Assembly: GCF_024273195.1 (NCBI RefSeq)
Contig: NZ_JAMZCU010000005.1
Coordinates: 210,399-274,398 of the forward strand
DNA: 64,000 bases
Direction: 5' to 3'
From: Devosia ureilytica
GTDB taxonomy: Bacteria > Pseudomonadota > Alphaproteobacteria > Rhizobiales > Devosiaceae
Below, one piece after another: positions 8,912 through 17,264 of the stretch. A program made the position numbers and the translations under genes. The notes below the pieces were generated by a model. The model did no database searches. It had not been told where the DNA came from and was given only the letters and a program-made list of their open reading frames with translations. The stretch's first letter is position 1, and every line of letters begins with the position of its first letter.

Positions 8912-10297
8912 TCAGGTCCAGAACACGCCCTGCAGCAGGTTCACACTGGCCAGGGAGTCCAGCTGTTCCAGCCTATTGAACAACTGGTGTGCCGTAGGAA
9001 GGGACAGGGTGCCCGCGGCACAATCAAGAAACTTCGCCTGACGTTCGGCATCAGTGAGCGGTGCGGCCAGTGATCCGCGCGCTGCAAGCCGTGAGGCCCG
9101 CAATTGGGTGCCGTCCCGCAGCGTCACCGTGAGTTCATGCGGTAGGCGTCCGGGCGTGTCACGCTCGTAGGTTTTGGAATAGGTCGACATCCGGGTCAGC
9201 GGGAATAGCGAGCGGATTTCCTCGCGCATCACCGCTTCCGCTCTGAAGTCGGCGAGCGTGAGTGCTTGGTGGACAAGCGCAACTGCAAGGCAGTAGTTCA
9301 TGCTGAACCGGGCTTCCGCTTCGGTCAAGGGCGCCGCGAAAGCAAGGTTGCGAGCATGGGCGATGGCGACCAGGACCTCCATGCCGACAACGTCTGCTAG
9401 GGAAAAACCGTGCTCTACCCTGAGGTCGATGAGCATATCGACTGCCCGGTGGGTCGAGCCACAGCAGGGATATAGCTTCGTCGCCAGGCCTATGGTCTCA
9501 ATGGCCGAGGTCGCGCCAAAGGAAAGGTCGCCCCAGCCGCCAGGGTTCGGCCCGCCATATAGAGGGAGGAACCCCTGCTGGGACTCGAGAATATCGAGCC
9601 GGCCGCCCATGCCTGCCGCGGCAAGCTTGGCAGCATCGACAGAGTTACGCGCGGCAAGGCCGGCATGAAGCGGTTTTACTGCCGTGCCGAACTGGCCTTT
9701 GAGACCGCCCGCCATGCTGGTTGCGATACTCATGGCTGAGGCGATGCCGCTTTTATCCAGTCCCAATAACCAGGCCGCGGCTGCGGCCGTTCCAATACAC
9801 CCCACCGTGGAGGTGGAATGCCAGCCGGCCGTGTAGTGGGATGGGTTGACGCCCTTACCGACGGCGGCCTGCGCTTCGAGCCCCACGAGGTAAGCGTCGA
9901 TCAACGCGGCCCCGCTAGCGCCGATGCTTTCCCCGATGGCAAGAAGGGCTGGGACGAGAACCGCCGAGGCGTGCGTGGTTGCACCATGGAAGTTGTCGTC
10001 GAAGTCGAGCGCATGCGCGGCGGTACCGTTGACGAGAGCGGCAACACCAACCGGCGCCCTGCCGCCACCCATTGCCGCCGAAGGTCCGCGAGTTCCAATC
10101 TCGCGCGCGAGCGCGCGTCGAACGGACATCGTCGCCTCGTCCGGTGCGCCGGCCAGCATACAGCCGATCGTGTCACTGATGGCGTTCTTGGCCCTTTCTT
10201 TCGCGATTGCGCTGAACGCGTGCGGCGAAGCGCACCAATCGGAAATGATGGTCAGGACCGGTTCACGGGCCTGATGGTCTTGTCTCTCTGGCATCAT
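8912..10297 (-). CDS. MmgE/PrpD family protein
   Basis: Homologue of 2-methylcitrate dehydratase PrpD and cis-aconitate decarboxylase, about 461 residues. Family features are the ALDFDDNFHGATTHASAVLVPALLAIGE stretch (abridged: ALDFDD, then HASAVL), GWHSTSTVG, and LYPCCGSTHRAVD. Many members outside prp operons have unknown substrates. It is the second gene of a leftward pair, and its start (ATG at 10297 or 10294) overlaps the TGA of the upstream serine-hydrolase-like gene. No prpB or prpC gene is nearby, so a role in propionate metabolism is not supported. It more likely acts on a dicarboxylic or tricarboxylic acid made by this island. Confidence 0.85.
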   Translation of the reverse strand: MMPERQDHQAREPVLTIISDWCASPHAFSAIAKERAKNAISDTIGCMLAGAPDEATMSVRRALAREIGTRGPSAAMGGGRAPVGVAALVNGTAAHALDFDDNFHGATTHASAVLVPALLAIGESIGASGAALIDAYLVGLEAQAAVGKGVNPSHYTAGWHSTSTVGCIGTAAAAAWLLGLDKSGIASAMSIATSMAGGLKGQFGTAVKPLHAGLAARNSVDAAKLAAAGMGGRLDILESQQGFLPLYGGPNPGGWGDLSFGATSAIETIGLATKLYPCCGSTHRAVDMLIDLRVEHGFSLADVVGMEVLVAIAHARNLAFAAPLTEAEARFSMNYCLAVALVHQALTLADFRAEAVMREEIRSLFPLTRMSTYSKTYERDTPGRLPHELTVTLRDGTQLRASRLAARGSLAAPLTDAERQAKFLDCAAGTLSLPTAHQLFNRLEQLDSLASVNLLQGVFWT

Positions 10298-10941
10298 TGA
10301 AGGGCATCCCAGCACGCGCGAGAGACCCGTCCAATAGTGTCCAGCGCCGAGGTGTATCCCGGCGTCCCGTCGGCCAGTGCCAGCGGTACGCTGTCTGTGT
10401 AAACCCCAAGGACATAGATTGGGCTGCCATCCTTGAACACGATGCCCGCATCCATTCTTCCGCGCTTGCCGCGTCCGCCCTTGCAGGCAAACTTTGTATC
10501 ATAGGGTAGCCGCGAAGGTATCCCATAGCGAAGGATCTGCCGACCGAGCGTGTTCAAGGCGAAATCGCACAAGTCCTGCGTGAGCCCAAGCTCTCGCGCA
10601 GGCTCGGGTTCCCTCTGGCCCGCCAGCAGCTTGTCGAGCAGTCGGGTCTGATCTGCGGCGGTCGTTGTGGTCACCTCATCGAGAGGGCGGTCGTCGGGGG
10701 TGGCGACCTCCTCTCGAAGTCGCGGTTCGTAGAGTATTGGTGCATCTAAATCGAGTCTGCCGTCATAGACTGCCCTTAGGGCAGCCAACATAATTGAGAT
10801 CTTCCTAGTGCTGGCTGACGACGCTTCTGCTTCGGAGTCGCGCTCGACCACTCTGTTGTGTCGTTTGTCGAGGATGCTGTAGCGGACCGTGTCTGGCACG
10901 CTTTCGCGTATGTGGCGAAGGGCATTGGTGAGGTCGTGCAT
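10294..10941 (-). CDS. Class A beta-lactamase-like serine hydrolase, internally shortened
   Basis: The 215-residue product resembles class A beta-lactamase family serine hydrolases. It has the nucleophile motif S-T-R-K at residues 44-47, followed by ISIMLAALRAV, a TTTAADQTRLLDKLLAG segment like the usual TTP-D region, and K154-G-G in place of KTG. Only 110 residues separate the Ser and the KGG, against about 164 in typical enzymes. The region that should hold the SDN motif is missing around residues 76-90. No signal peptide is seen. It is the first gene of a pair with MmgE/PrpD. It may be a decayed enzyme or a cytoplasmic variant with another function. Confidence 0.65.
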   Translation of the reverse strand: MHDLTNALRHIRESVPDTVRYSILDKRHNRVVERDSEAEASSASTRKISIMLAALRAVYDGRLDLDAPILYEPRLREEVATPDDRPLDEVTTTTAADQTRLLDKLLAGQREPEPARELGLTQDLCDFALNTLGRQILRYGIPSRLPYDTKFACKGGRGKRGRMDAGIVFKDGSPIYVLGVYTDSVPLALADGTPGYTSALDTIGRVSRACWDALQ

Positions 10942-11370
10942 CTCGTTTCCGTGGTGGACTCAGGGTGATCGGCGCAGCCGGCCGGAGTTCCCCAAACCTG
11001 AACCGCCTCTGCTTCGCCCCGCAATATTATGCAGAGGGAACATAGACCTATGCGCCCGCAGATGCGTGTCGCCGCTTCGAATAAGGGCAAGGGAGCAGCG
11101 CGGCCCTTTTCGGCAGCAGAGCGCCCCATTCTGGCCGTTCGGCAGAGATTTCAAGTTCCTGATACCTGGCGTTCCTGGTTGGATCATTGACGCAATCGGG
11201 GTGGTTGGGAATTGCGAACAGCACCACCGGATTTGTCACCTGGAGGCGGTGACCCCCGAGTAGCCGCCAACTTCCAAACCGGGCCTCCCGGCCATGTTGT
11301 CATACAGATCGTCTTGATTGAGATCTAGTTATCAGCTATCTTTCTGCTGGTTTAACGTGACGGTGATCGA
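10942..11370. other. Intergenic region with regulatory motifs, no gene
   Basis: No convincing gene. Positions 11121-11139 carry the degenerate repeat also found at 136-154. Closer to the SGNH gene, 11294-11307 (ATGTTGTCATACAG) and 11326-11334 (TAGTTATCA) resemble the operator-like sequence seen before kdgD and the dpp-type permease operon. Confidence 0.5.
11294..11334 (+). promoter_or_regulatory. Two operator-like half matches to TAGTTATCATACAG
   Basis: ATGTTGTCATACAG at 11294-11307 matches 11 of 14 positions of the exact repeat found at 19395 and 20406. TAGTTATCA at 11326-11334 matches its first nine bases. Both lie within 80 bases of the SGNH start, which suggests the tandem esterases belong to the same regulon. 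Confidence 0.4.
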
Positions 11371-12000
11371 ATGAGGGACATCCTGGTTTTTGGCGATAGC
11401 CTGACTTGGGGCGCAGACCCGGCAACGGGCGCCCGCCATCCTTTTGAGATGCGCTGGTCGAGCGTGCTGGCCGCCGGACTGGGTGATCGCGCTTTTGTCG
11501 TGGCCGACGGTTTGGGTGGTCGAAATACTAGTTTCGATGACCATTCCGGGCCGTGCGATCGCAACGCGACGCGCACCCTGCCGGTGCTCCTGGGGGCCCA
11601 TCAACCGCTGGACTTGGTGATGATCATGTTGGGAACCAATGACCTTAAGCCCTATCTGTGTGGGCTAGCGTCGGGCGCCACCGCCGGGATGAAACGCCTA
11701 ATCCAGATCGTCAAATATTTCCCCTACAAGAATGAAACGGTGCCGCAGATCTTGGTGATCGCACCGCCGCCCTGCGTTGCTGGCCCCAGCGGAGCACCAG
11801 CGCAGAGCCGGTCGATTGCGGAATCTCAGGCGTTGGCAGGCGCTTATCGCGCGCTCGCGGAGGCCGAGAATGTGGCATTTTTTGATGCGGCCAACGCCTG
11901 TACAGCATCCGAAATTGATGGCGTTCACATGACGGCCGAGGAGACCGCTGCACTCGGCCAGGCACTGATACCCGTCGTTGAAGGCCTCCTCTGGCGATGA
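11371..12000 (+). CDS. SGNH/GDSL hydrolase, MsAcT/arylesterase-like
   Basis: Predicted esterase or acyltransferase of 209 residues. The SGNH blocks are all present: GDSLTWG with Ser10, the Gly block, GTND with Asn90, and DGVH with Asp183 and His186. The pattern GDSLTWG, then RTLPVLLGAHQPLDLVMIMLGTNDLKPY, resembles the Mycobacterium MsAcT acyltransferase group. No signal peptide is seen, so it is probably cytoplasmic. It overlaps the following paralogue by four bases (ATGA). The sugar-acid context suggests removal of acetyl or other acyl groups from an imported carbohydrate; that is inference. Confidence 0.85.
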   Translation: MRDILVFGDSLTWGADPATGARHPFEMRWSSVLAAGLGDRAFVVADGLGGRNTSFDDHSGPCDRNATRTLPVLLGAHQPLDLVMIMLGTNDLKPYLCGLASGATAGMKRLIQIVKYFPYKNETVPQILVIAPPPCVAGPSGAPAQSRSIAESQALAGAYRALAEAENVAFFDAANACTASEIDGVHMTAEETAALGQALIPVVEGLLWR

Positions 12001-12635
12001 CACATAATGTGCTCGTAGTGGGCGACAGCCTCACTTGGGGCGCCGACCCGAGTACCAAGCGCCGCCACCCGCCAGAACAGCGCTGGCCCGATGTGCTGTC
12101 CACTTGCTTGGGCGGCGGGGCGCAAGTGATCACCGAGGCGCTGTGTGGCCGTACCACCAGTATGGATGACAACGCCGTCATCGAGGAGCGCAACGCCGCG
12201 CGCAGCCTGCCTATGCTGCTGGCGTCGCACCAGCCTCTCGATCTCGTGGCCATCATGCTGGGGACCAACGATCTGAAGCCACACCTTGGAGCGCACGCCT
12301 TTGCGGCGCAGGCAGGCATGCGACGCCTTGTCCAACTGGTTCAGCGCCATCCTTATCTTTATGGCTCGCCGCCGCAGGTGGTAATCATGGCGCCGCCACC
12401 CCGGATCGCAACGCCGAACCGGCCGGACATGTCGGCCTTCACAATCGCGCAATCCCGCCTGCTGGTGTCGCTTTACCGCGAACTTGCGACAGAACTACGG
12501 GTTGGTTTTTTCGACGCCGGTGCGGTCTGCGTGCCTTCTGAGGCCGACGGCGTGCATCTTGATGCGGTGCAGACAGCGCAGATTGGCCGTGCCATAGCAC
12601 CCTTGATACAGGACAGGTTGTCAAAAGTTGTCTGA
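11997..12635 (+). CDS. SGNH/GDSL hydrolase, second tandem copy
   Basis: The 212-residue paralogue of the preceding gene is translationally coupled to it. Catalytic blocks are GDSLTWG (Ser11), GTND (Asn91) and DGVH (Asp184, His187). The two copies share near-identical blocks (SLTWGADP, HQPLDLV, IMLGTNDLKP) but diverge between them, so this is an old duplication and the two probably differ in acyl or sugar specificity. Confidence 0.85.
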   Translation: MTHNVLVVGDSLTWGADPSTKRRHPPEQRWPDVLSTCLGGGAQVITEALCGRTTSMDDNAVIEERNAARSLPMLLASHQPLDLVAIMLGTNDLKPHLGAHAFAAQAGMRRLVQLVQRHPYLYGSPPQVVIMAPPPRIATPNRPDMSAFTIAQSRLLVSLYRELATELRVGFFDAGAVCVPSEADGVHLDAVQTAQIGRAIAPLIQDRLSKVV

Positions 12636-12660
12636 CTATTGACAAATGCTGTATTATAGA
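12628..12660 (+). promoter_or_regulatory. Candidate promoter and operator before the binding-protein gene
   Basis: TTGTCT (12628-12633) and TATTAT (12652-12657), spaced 18 bases apart, could be -35 and -10 elements. The -10 overlaps CTGTATTATAG (12649-12659), which resembles CTGTATGATAACTA, the reverse complement of the operator-like repeat at 19395 and 20406. A ribosome site (GGGAGGAAA) precedes the ATG at 12705. Confidence 0.4.
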
Positions 12661-12704
12661 AAAAACTCCCTTCCAGCAGAATGTGAGTTCCTGGGAGGAA
12701 AACG

Positions 12705-14303
12705 ATGAAAAAACTGCTCTCGACGGTGGCGCTTGCCGCTCTGATTGCCGCAGCGGCTGTTCCGCAGACCTTTGCGGAAACGCCCAATGACCAGCTGGTC
12801 ATCGCCCTATCGCTGGGCAATGTGCTGACGCTGGACCCGGCAGCGACCGGCAGCCGCGAAACCGCGCAGGTGCTCTCTGCGGTCTATGACACGCTGATCA
12901 AGCTGGACGACGCCAATCCCGGCGAATTCCTGCCCGGATTGGCGGAAAGCTGGGAGATCAGTGAGGACAATTCGAGCATCACCTTCAAGCTGCGCGACGC
13001 CAATTTTGCGTCGGGCAATCCGGTGACGGCGCAGGACGTCGTGTGGTCCTTTGACCGGCTGATGAAGCTCAATCTCGCCAATTCATCCTTCCTCAAGACC
13101 CGTGGCTTCAGCGCCGACAATGCCGGCACCACCTTTGTGGCGGTCGACGACAAGACCGTGCAAATCAACCTGCCGCAGGCGGATGATCCGAACATGGTGA
13201 TGATGGTAATCGCCCTCCCCGGTCCCGGCTCGATCATTGACAGCCAAACGGTCCTGGCGAATGAAACCGATGGTGATCTTGGAGAAAACTGGCTCCGCAC
13301 CAATTCGGCCGGTTCGGGCGCCTTTACCCTCACCGAGTGGCGCTCGAACGAATATGTCATCCTTGATCGCAGCGAGAGCCATTGGGATGAACCGGCCGGC
13401 TTGCGGCGCATCCTCATCCGTCACATTCCAGAATCGCAGTCGCAGCGTCTGCAACTGGAGCGTGGAGATATCGACATTGCCTATTCGCTCCTTGCTGCGG
13501 ACCTGCAGGCGCTCAGCACCACCGAGGGCATCGAGATCGAAACCGTGCCCAGCGCAGGCTTCTATTATCTCGCGGTCTCGATGAAGGACGAGCGAATGGC
13601 CAATCCCAAGGTGCGCGAAGCGCTGCGCTACCTGATCGACTATGAAGGGCTCAACAGCGCCATCATGCAGTTCTACGGCACGCCGCACCAGCGTCCGCTG
13701 AACTCCACTGCCATGGGCGTCCTGCCCGATCCCGGCTACACACTGGATGTGGAACGCGCCAAGGGCCTACTCGCCGAGGCCGGCTATGCTGATGGTTTTG
13801 AGGTCACCTTGCGCGCCCTCAATGAGCCGCCATTCCTCGACGCAGCAACCGCCATCCAGGCGACGCTGGCCCAAGCCGGCATCAAGGCCAACCTGATCAC
13901 CGGCACCGGCGACCAGATCTATGGCGCCATGCGCGAGCGCAACTTCGAACTGATCGTCGGTCGCGGCGGCGGTGGCCAGCACCCGCACCCGGATTCCAAC
14001 CTGCGGGCAACTGCCTTCAACCCCGACAATTCGGACGAGGCGCAGCTGACCAATTATCAGGGCTGGCGCACCAGCTTTTATGATGAGACGCTCAACACGA
14101 TGATCGAGGATGCCCTGCTGATCACCGACCGAAAGGAACAGGTGGCGGCCTACGAGGAAATCCAGACCTATTACGAAGAGATGATCCCGGCGCTGCAGCC
14201 GTTCTCGGAAGTGGTGGTCACGGCGGCATTCCGCGATGACGTGGAAGGGCTGACGGTCGATCCGTGGCGAACCGATCTTGGTGACGTCACCAAGAACCGC
14301 TGA
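12705..14303 (+). CDS. Peptide-type ABC transporter solute-binding protein (SBP family 5)
   Basis: Periplasmic binding protein of 532 residues. The Sec signal peptide MKKLLSTVALAALIAAAAVP is followed by the family features FLPGLAESWEISEDNSSITFKL and ASGNPVTAQDVVWSFDRL. A strong terminator follows the gene. The matching permeases and ATPases are not downstream but on the opposite strand at 15647-19228, an unusual split of one transporter. The sugar-acid context (enolase-type dehydratase, kdgD) suggests a carbohydrate-derived ligand rather than a peptide; that is inference. Confidence 0.88.
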   Translation: MKKLLSTVALAALIAAAAVPQTFAETPNDQLVIALSLGNVLTLDPAATGSRETAQVLSAVYDTLIKLDDANPGEFLPGLAESWEISEDNSSITFKLRDANFASGNPVTAQDVVWSFDRLMKLNLANSSFLKTRGFSADNAGTTFVAVDDKTVQINLPQADDPNMVMMVIALPGPGSIIDSQTVLANETDGDLGENWLRTNSAGSGAFTLTEWRSNEYVILDRSESHWDEPAGLRRILIRHIPESQSQRLQLERGDIDIAYSLLAADLQALSTTEGIEIETVPSAGFYYLAVSMKDERMANPKVREALRYLIDYEGLNSAIMQFYGTPHQRPLNSTAMGVLPDPGYTLDVERAKGLLAEAGYADGFEVTLRALNEPPFLDAATAIQATLAQAGIKANLITGTGDQIYGAMRERNFELIVGRGGGGQHPHPDSNLRATAFNPDNSDEAQLTNYQGWRTSFYDETLNTMIEDALLITDRKEQVAAYEEIQTYYEEMIPALQPFSEVVVTAAFRDDVEGLTVDPWRTDLGDVTKNR

Positions 14304-14323
14304 TCGCGCCAGATCAAGAACAG

Positions 14324-14350
14324 GAAGCCCGGGTCAAGCCGGGCTTCTTT
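14324..14350 (+). terminator. Intrinsic terminator after the binding-protein gene
   Basis: GAAGCCCGG, a 6-base loop, CCGGGCTTC, then TTT. The 9-bp stem is perfect. It would let the binding protein be made in excess over the downstream dehydratase. Confidence 0.75.
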
Positions 14351-14394
14351 CCATATAAGGATTAGGTCCGCTTTGTGGGCCGCGAGGACAGTAG

Positions 14395-15543
14395 ATGATC
14401 ATCACGGATGTTTCGGTCAAGACCTTTCTGACGACGACGCGGCGCCATGCTGACAGCGCCGGTCATGCCCATCCCGGCCCGGAACACAAGGTCAAGCAGG
14501 CCATGCTGGTCATACGGACCGAAGATGGCCATGAGGGCTATAGTTTCGCGGCGCCCGAAATCGTGCGGCCGCATGTGATCGACAAGTTCGTCAAGAAGGT
14601 GCTGATCGGCCAGGATCATCGTGATCGTGAGCGACTATGGCAGGATCTGGCCCATTGGCAGCGCGGGTCGGCGGCGCAATTGACTGACAGGACATTAGCC
14701 GCCGTCGATGTGGCCCTGTGGGATTTGGCCGGTCGCACGCTCAACCAGCCCGTGCACAAACTGATCGGCGCCTATCGCGACAAGGTGCGGGCCTATGGCT
14801 CGATCATGTGCGGCGACGAGATTGAAGGCGGGCTCGCAACACCCGAGGACTACGGGCGCTTTGCGCAAAAACTGGTGGCCCGCGGCTACAAGGGCATCAA
14901 GCTGCACACTTGGATGCCGCCGGTGTCCTGGGCGCCCGATGTGAAGATGGACCTCAAGGCCTGCGCAGCCGTGCGCGAGGCCGTTGGCCCCGATATTCAC
15001 CTGATGATCGACGCGTTCCACTGGTATTCGCGCGTGGATTCGCTGGAACTGGGGCGCGGGCTCGAAAAGCTCGGCTTCGACTGGATCGAGGAGAGCATGG
15101 ATGAGCAATCCATGAGCTCCTACAAGTGGCTGTCGTCCAATCTCGACATTCCTGTGCTCGGACCGGAAAGCGCCTCGGGCAAGCATTGGCATCGCGCCGA
15201 ATGGGTCGCCAGCGGCGCCGTGGATATTTTGCGCACCGGCGTCAACGATGTCGGCGGCATCACGCCGGCGCTTAAGACCATGCGCCTGGCGGAAGCCTTC
15301 GGCATGGACTGCGAAGTGCATGGCAATGGCTCGATGAACCTGATGGTGGTTGCATCAGCCAAGAATTGCCGCTGGTACGAACGCGGGCTGCTGCACCCGT
15401 TCCTCGAATATGACGAGGGTTTCGACTATCTCACTGCGCTGTCCGACCCGATGGACGAAGACGGCTATGTGCACGTCCCGGACCGCCCCGGCATCGGCGA
15501 GGCGATCAATTTCGAGTTCATTGAAAACAATCGCGTCGCCTGA
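14395..15543 (+). CDS. Mandelate racemase/enolase superfamily dehydratase
   Basis: Enolase-superfamily enzyme of 382 residues, MR/MLE branch. N-terminal capping domain, then a barrel with K169-x-H171 at the end of the second strand. Metal ligands are Asp206 (MIDAFHW), Glu232 (DWIEES) and Glu258 (GPES). The acid/base pair is Asp285 (VNDVGG) and His309 (EVHGNG). This fits a sugar-acid (aldarate or aldonate) dehydratase rather than muconate cyclisation. With KdgD encoded 5 kb away it could produce 5-dehydro-4-deoxy-glucarate from glucarate or galactarate. Exact substrate is not readable; the KxH rather than KxK pattern argues against plain glucarate dehydratase. Confidence 0.85.
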   Translation: MIITDVSVKTFLTTTRRHADSAGHAHPGPEHKVKQAMLVIRTEDGHEGYSFAAPEIVRPHVIDKFVKKVLIGQDHRDRERLWQDLAHWQRGSAAQLTDRTLAAVDVALWDLAGRTLNQPVHKLIGAYRDKVRAYGSIMCGDEIEGGLATPEDYGRFAQKLVARGYKGIKLHTWMPPVSWAPDVKMDLKACAAVREAVGPDIHLMIDAFHWYSRVDSLELGRGLEKLGFDWIEESMDEQSMSSYKWLSSNLDIPVLGPESASGKHWHRAEWVASGAVDILRTGVNDVGGITPALKTMRLAEAFGMDCEVHGNGSMNLMVVASAKNCRWYERGLLHPFLEYDEGFDYLTALSDPMDEDGYVHVPDRPGIGEAINFEFIENNRVA

Positions 15544-15646
15544 TCCCGCCGGGTGCGCGCCCCGTCCTCCGCGCGCACCCGGTGGCCCCTTTTCGTCAGA
15601 ACACCAAGCGTGAAGCGCCGCGCCGGGCGATCGCCAAGCTGTCGCC

Positions 15647-16405
15647 TCAGGAGGCGCGATCATAGGCGACGGATGCCGAGATCAGTTCACGTGCGTAAGG
15701 GTGGGTGGCGCTGTCGTTGACCAGGGCCGAGCGGTCGAGCACTTCGACAATGTCGCCGGCCTGCATGACCGCAAAGCGATCACACATATAGTCCACCACC
15801 GCCAGGTCATGGCTGACCAGGATATAGGTAAAGCCGCGACGGCGGCGCAGGTCCGACAGGAGATTGAGGATTTCGGCCTGCACGGAAACGTCGAGCGCCG
15901 AGGTCGGCTCATCGAGCAGCAGGATGTCGGGCTCAAGGATCAAGGCCCGGGCAATCGCCACGCGCTGGCGCTGGCCACCCGACAATTGATGGGGAAAGCG
16001 ATCCAGGAAAGAAATGGGCAGACCCACCTCCTCGAGCGCTTGCTCCATGCGCTCCTGCCGGCGGTCCAGCTTGTGGATTTTGAGCGGTTCCTGCAAAACG
16101 GTGCGCACCGAGTGGCGCGGATGCAGCGAGCCATAGGGGTCCTGAAACACCATCTGCACGGTGCGGCAGCGGTCGATGACGCTGAGATCCCGCAACGAGG
16201 TACCGCCGATGGCGATATCGCCGCGCCAGTGCTGCAGGAGCAGCGAAATGCAGCGCAGCACCGTGGATTTGCCAGATCCGCTTTCGCCGATCAGGCCGAA
16301 GCACTCGCCCTTTTCAACCTCAAAACTGAGGTCGGGCAGGATATTGGCGACATTGGCGCCCATTCCGAGGGCGATGGAGAGATTGGTGACGGCGACGGAT
16401 TTCAT
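15647..16405 (-). CDS. Peptide-type ABC transporter ATP-binding protein (DppF-like)
   Basis: ATPase of about 252 residues: Walker A GESGSGKST, signature LSGGQRQRVAIARAL, Walker B ILLLDEPTSALD, H-loop VSHDLAV. It is the last gene of the leftward permease/ATPase operon and starts with a four-base overlap with the previous ATPase. It lacks the usual C-terminal Cys-rich OppF extension and ends soon after SATHPYARELISA. It converges with the dehydratase gene. Confidence 0.9.
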   Translation of the reverse strand: MKSVAVTNLSIALGMGANVANILPDLSFEVEKGECFGLIGESGSGKSTVLRCISLLLQHWRGDIAIGGTSLRDLSVIDRCRTVQMVFQDPYGSLHPRHSVRTVLQEPLKIHKLDRRQERMEQALEEVGLPISFLDRFPHQLSGGQRQRVAIARALILEPDILLLDEPTSALDVSVQAEILNLLSDLRRRRGFTYILVSHDLAVVDYMCDRFAVMQAGDIVEVLDRSALVNDSATHPYARELISASVAYDRAS

Positions 16406-17262
16406 TGCACTGCCTCCAGGGGCGTTTCCCATGCTGCCTGGCGATCGAGCACGCTGAGCGGGGCGCGGCTGCCGCCAATGCGCGGCTGGGCAGCCAGCAG
16501 GCCAAGGGTGTACGGATGCTGGGCCTTGCCCAGCTCGGACGCCTTGAGGCTTTCCACCACCTGGCCGGCATACATGATGAGAACGCGGTCGCAGAAATTG
16601 CGGACCAGATTGAGGTCATGGCTGATCATGATCAGCCCGATGCCGCGTTCGCTCACCAAAGTGTCAAGAATGTTCAGCACCTGCAGGCGCACCGTGACAT
16701 CGAGCGCCGAGGTTGGCTCGTCGGCGATGACCAGGTCGGGGTCGGTCAGCAGCATCATGGCGATCATGATGCGCTGGCCCATGCCGCCTGAAACCTCATG
16801 GGGATAGAGATTATAGACCCGCTCGGGGTCGCGGATCTGTACCGCTTCAAGCATAGACATAGCCTTGGCGCGCGCCTCGGCTTTCGAGCATTTGAAGTGA
16901 ATAAGGTAGGATTCGGCCACCTGATCGCCGACACGGCGAATGGGATTGAGCGAGAATTTGGGATCTTGCAGGATCATCGACATGCGCCGGCCGCGAATGT
17001 CGAGCATCTGCTTTTCCTTGAGCGCGAGCAGCGGCGTGCCTTCGAAATCCATGCGCTCGGCTGTTATGCGGGCACTGGGCAGCAGCCGCATCAGCGCGCG
17101 ACCGACCGTCGACTTGCCCGAGCCGCTTTCGCCAACAATGCCGAGCTTTTCTCTGCCCAGGGTGAAGGAGACATTGCGCACGGCGTCGGTATAGCCGGTT
17201 TCGGTGCGGTAGCTCACATTGAGCTTCTTGACGTTCAATATGGGACCGGTTGGCGCGATCAT
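16402..17262 (-). CDS. Peptide-type ABC transporter ATP-binding protein (DppD-like)
   Basis: ATPase of 286 residues. Walker A GESGSGKST, signature VSGGMGQRIMIAMML (Gly where Arg is common) and Walker B LVIADEPTSALD. The ATG at 17262 has a perfect GGAGG ribosome site, so the 270-base upstream extension of the frame is rejected. It lies two bases after the stop of the permease gene. Confidence 0.9.
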   Translation of the reverse strand: MIAPTGPILNVKKLNVSYRTETGYTDAVRNVSFTLGREKLGIVGESGSGKSTVGRALMRLLPSARITAERMDFEGTPLLALKEKQMLDIRGRRMSMILQDPKFSLNPIRRVGDQVAESYLIHFKCSKAEARAKAMSMLEAVQIRDPERVYNLYPHEVSGGMGQRIMIAMMLLTDPDLVIADEPTSALDVTVRLQVLNILDTLVSERGIGLIMISHDLNLVRNFCDRVLIMYAGQVVESLKASELGKAQHPYTLGLLAAQPRIGGSRAPLSVLDRQAAWETPLEAVQ

Positions 17263-17264
17263 GA

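Noticed and set aside
8912..10297. 2-methylcitrate dehydratase (prpD) of propionate metabolism
   Set aside because: No prpB, prpC or prpR nearby; only the broad MmgE/PrpD family is supported.
10294..10941. Frameshift explaining the short beta-lactamase-like protein
   Set aside because: Frame is continuous on both sides of the gap, so an internal deletion fits better than a frameshift.
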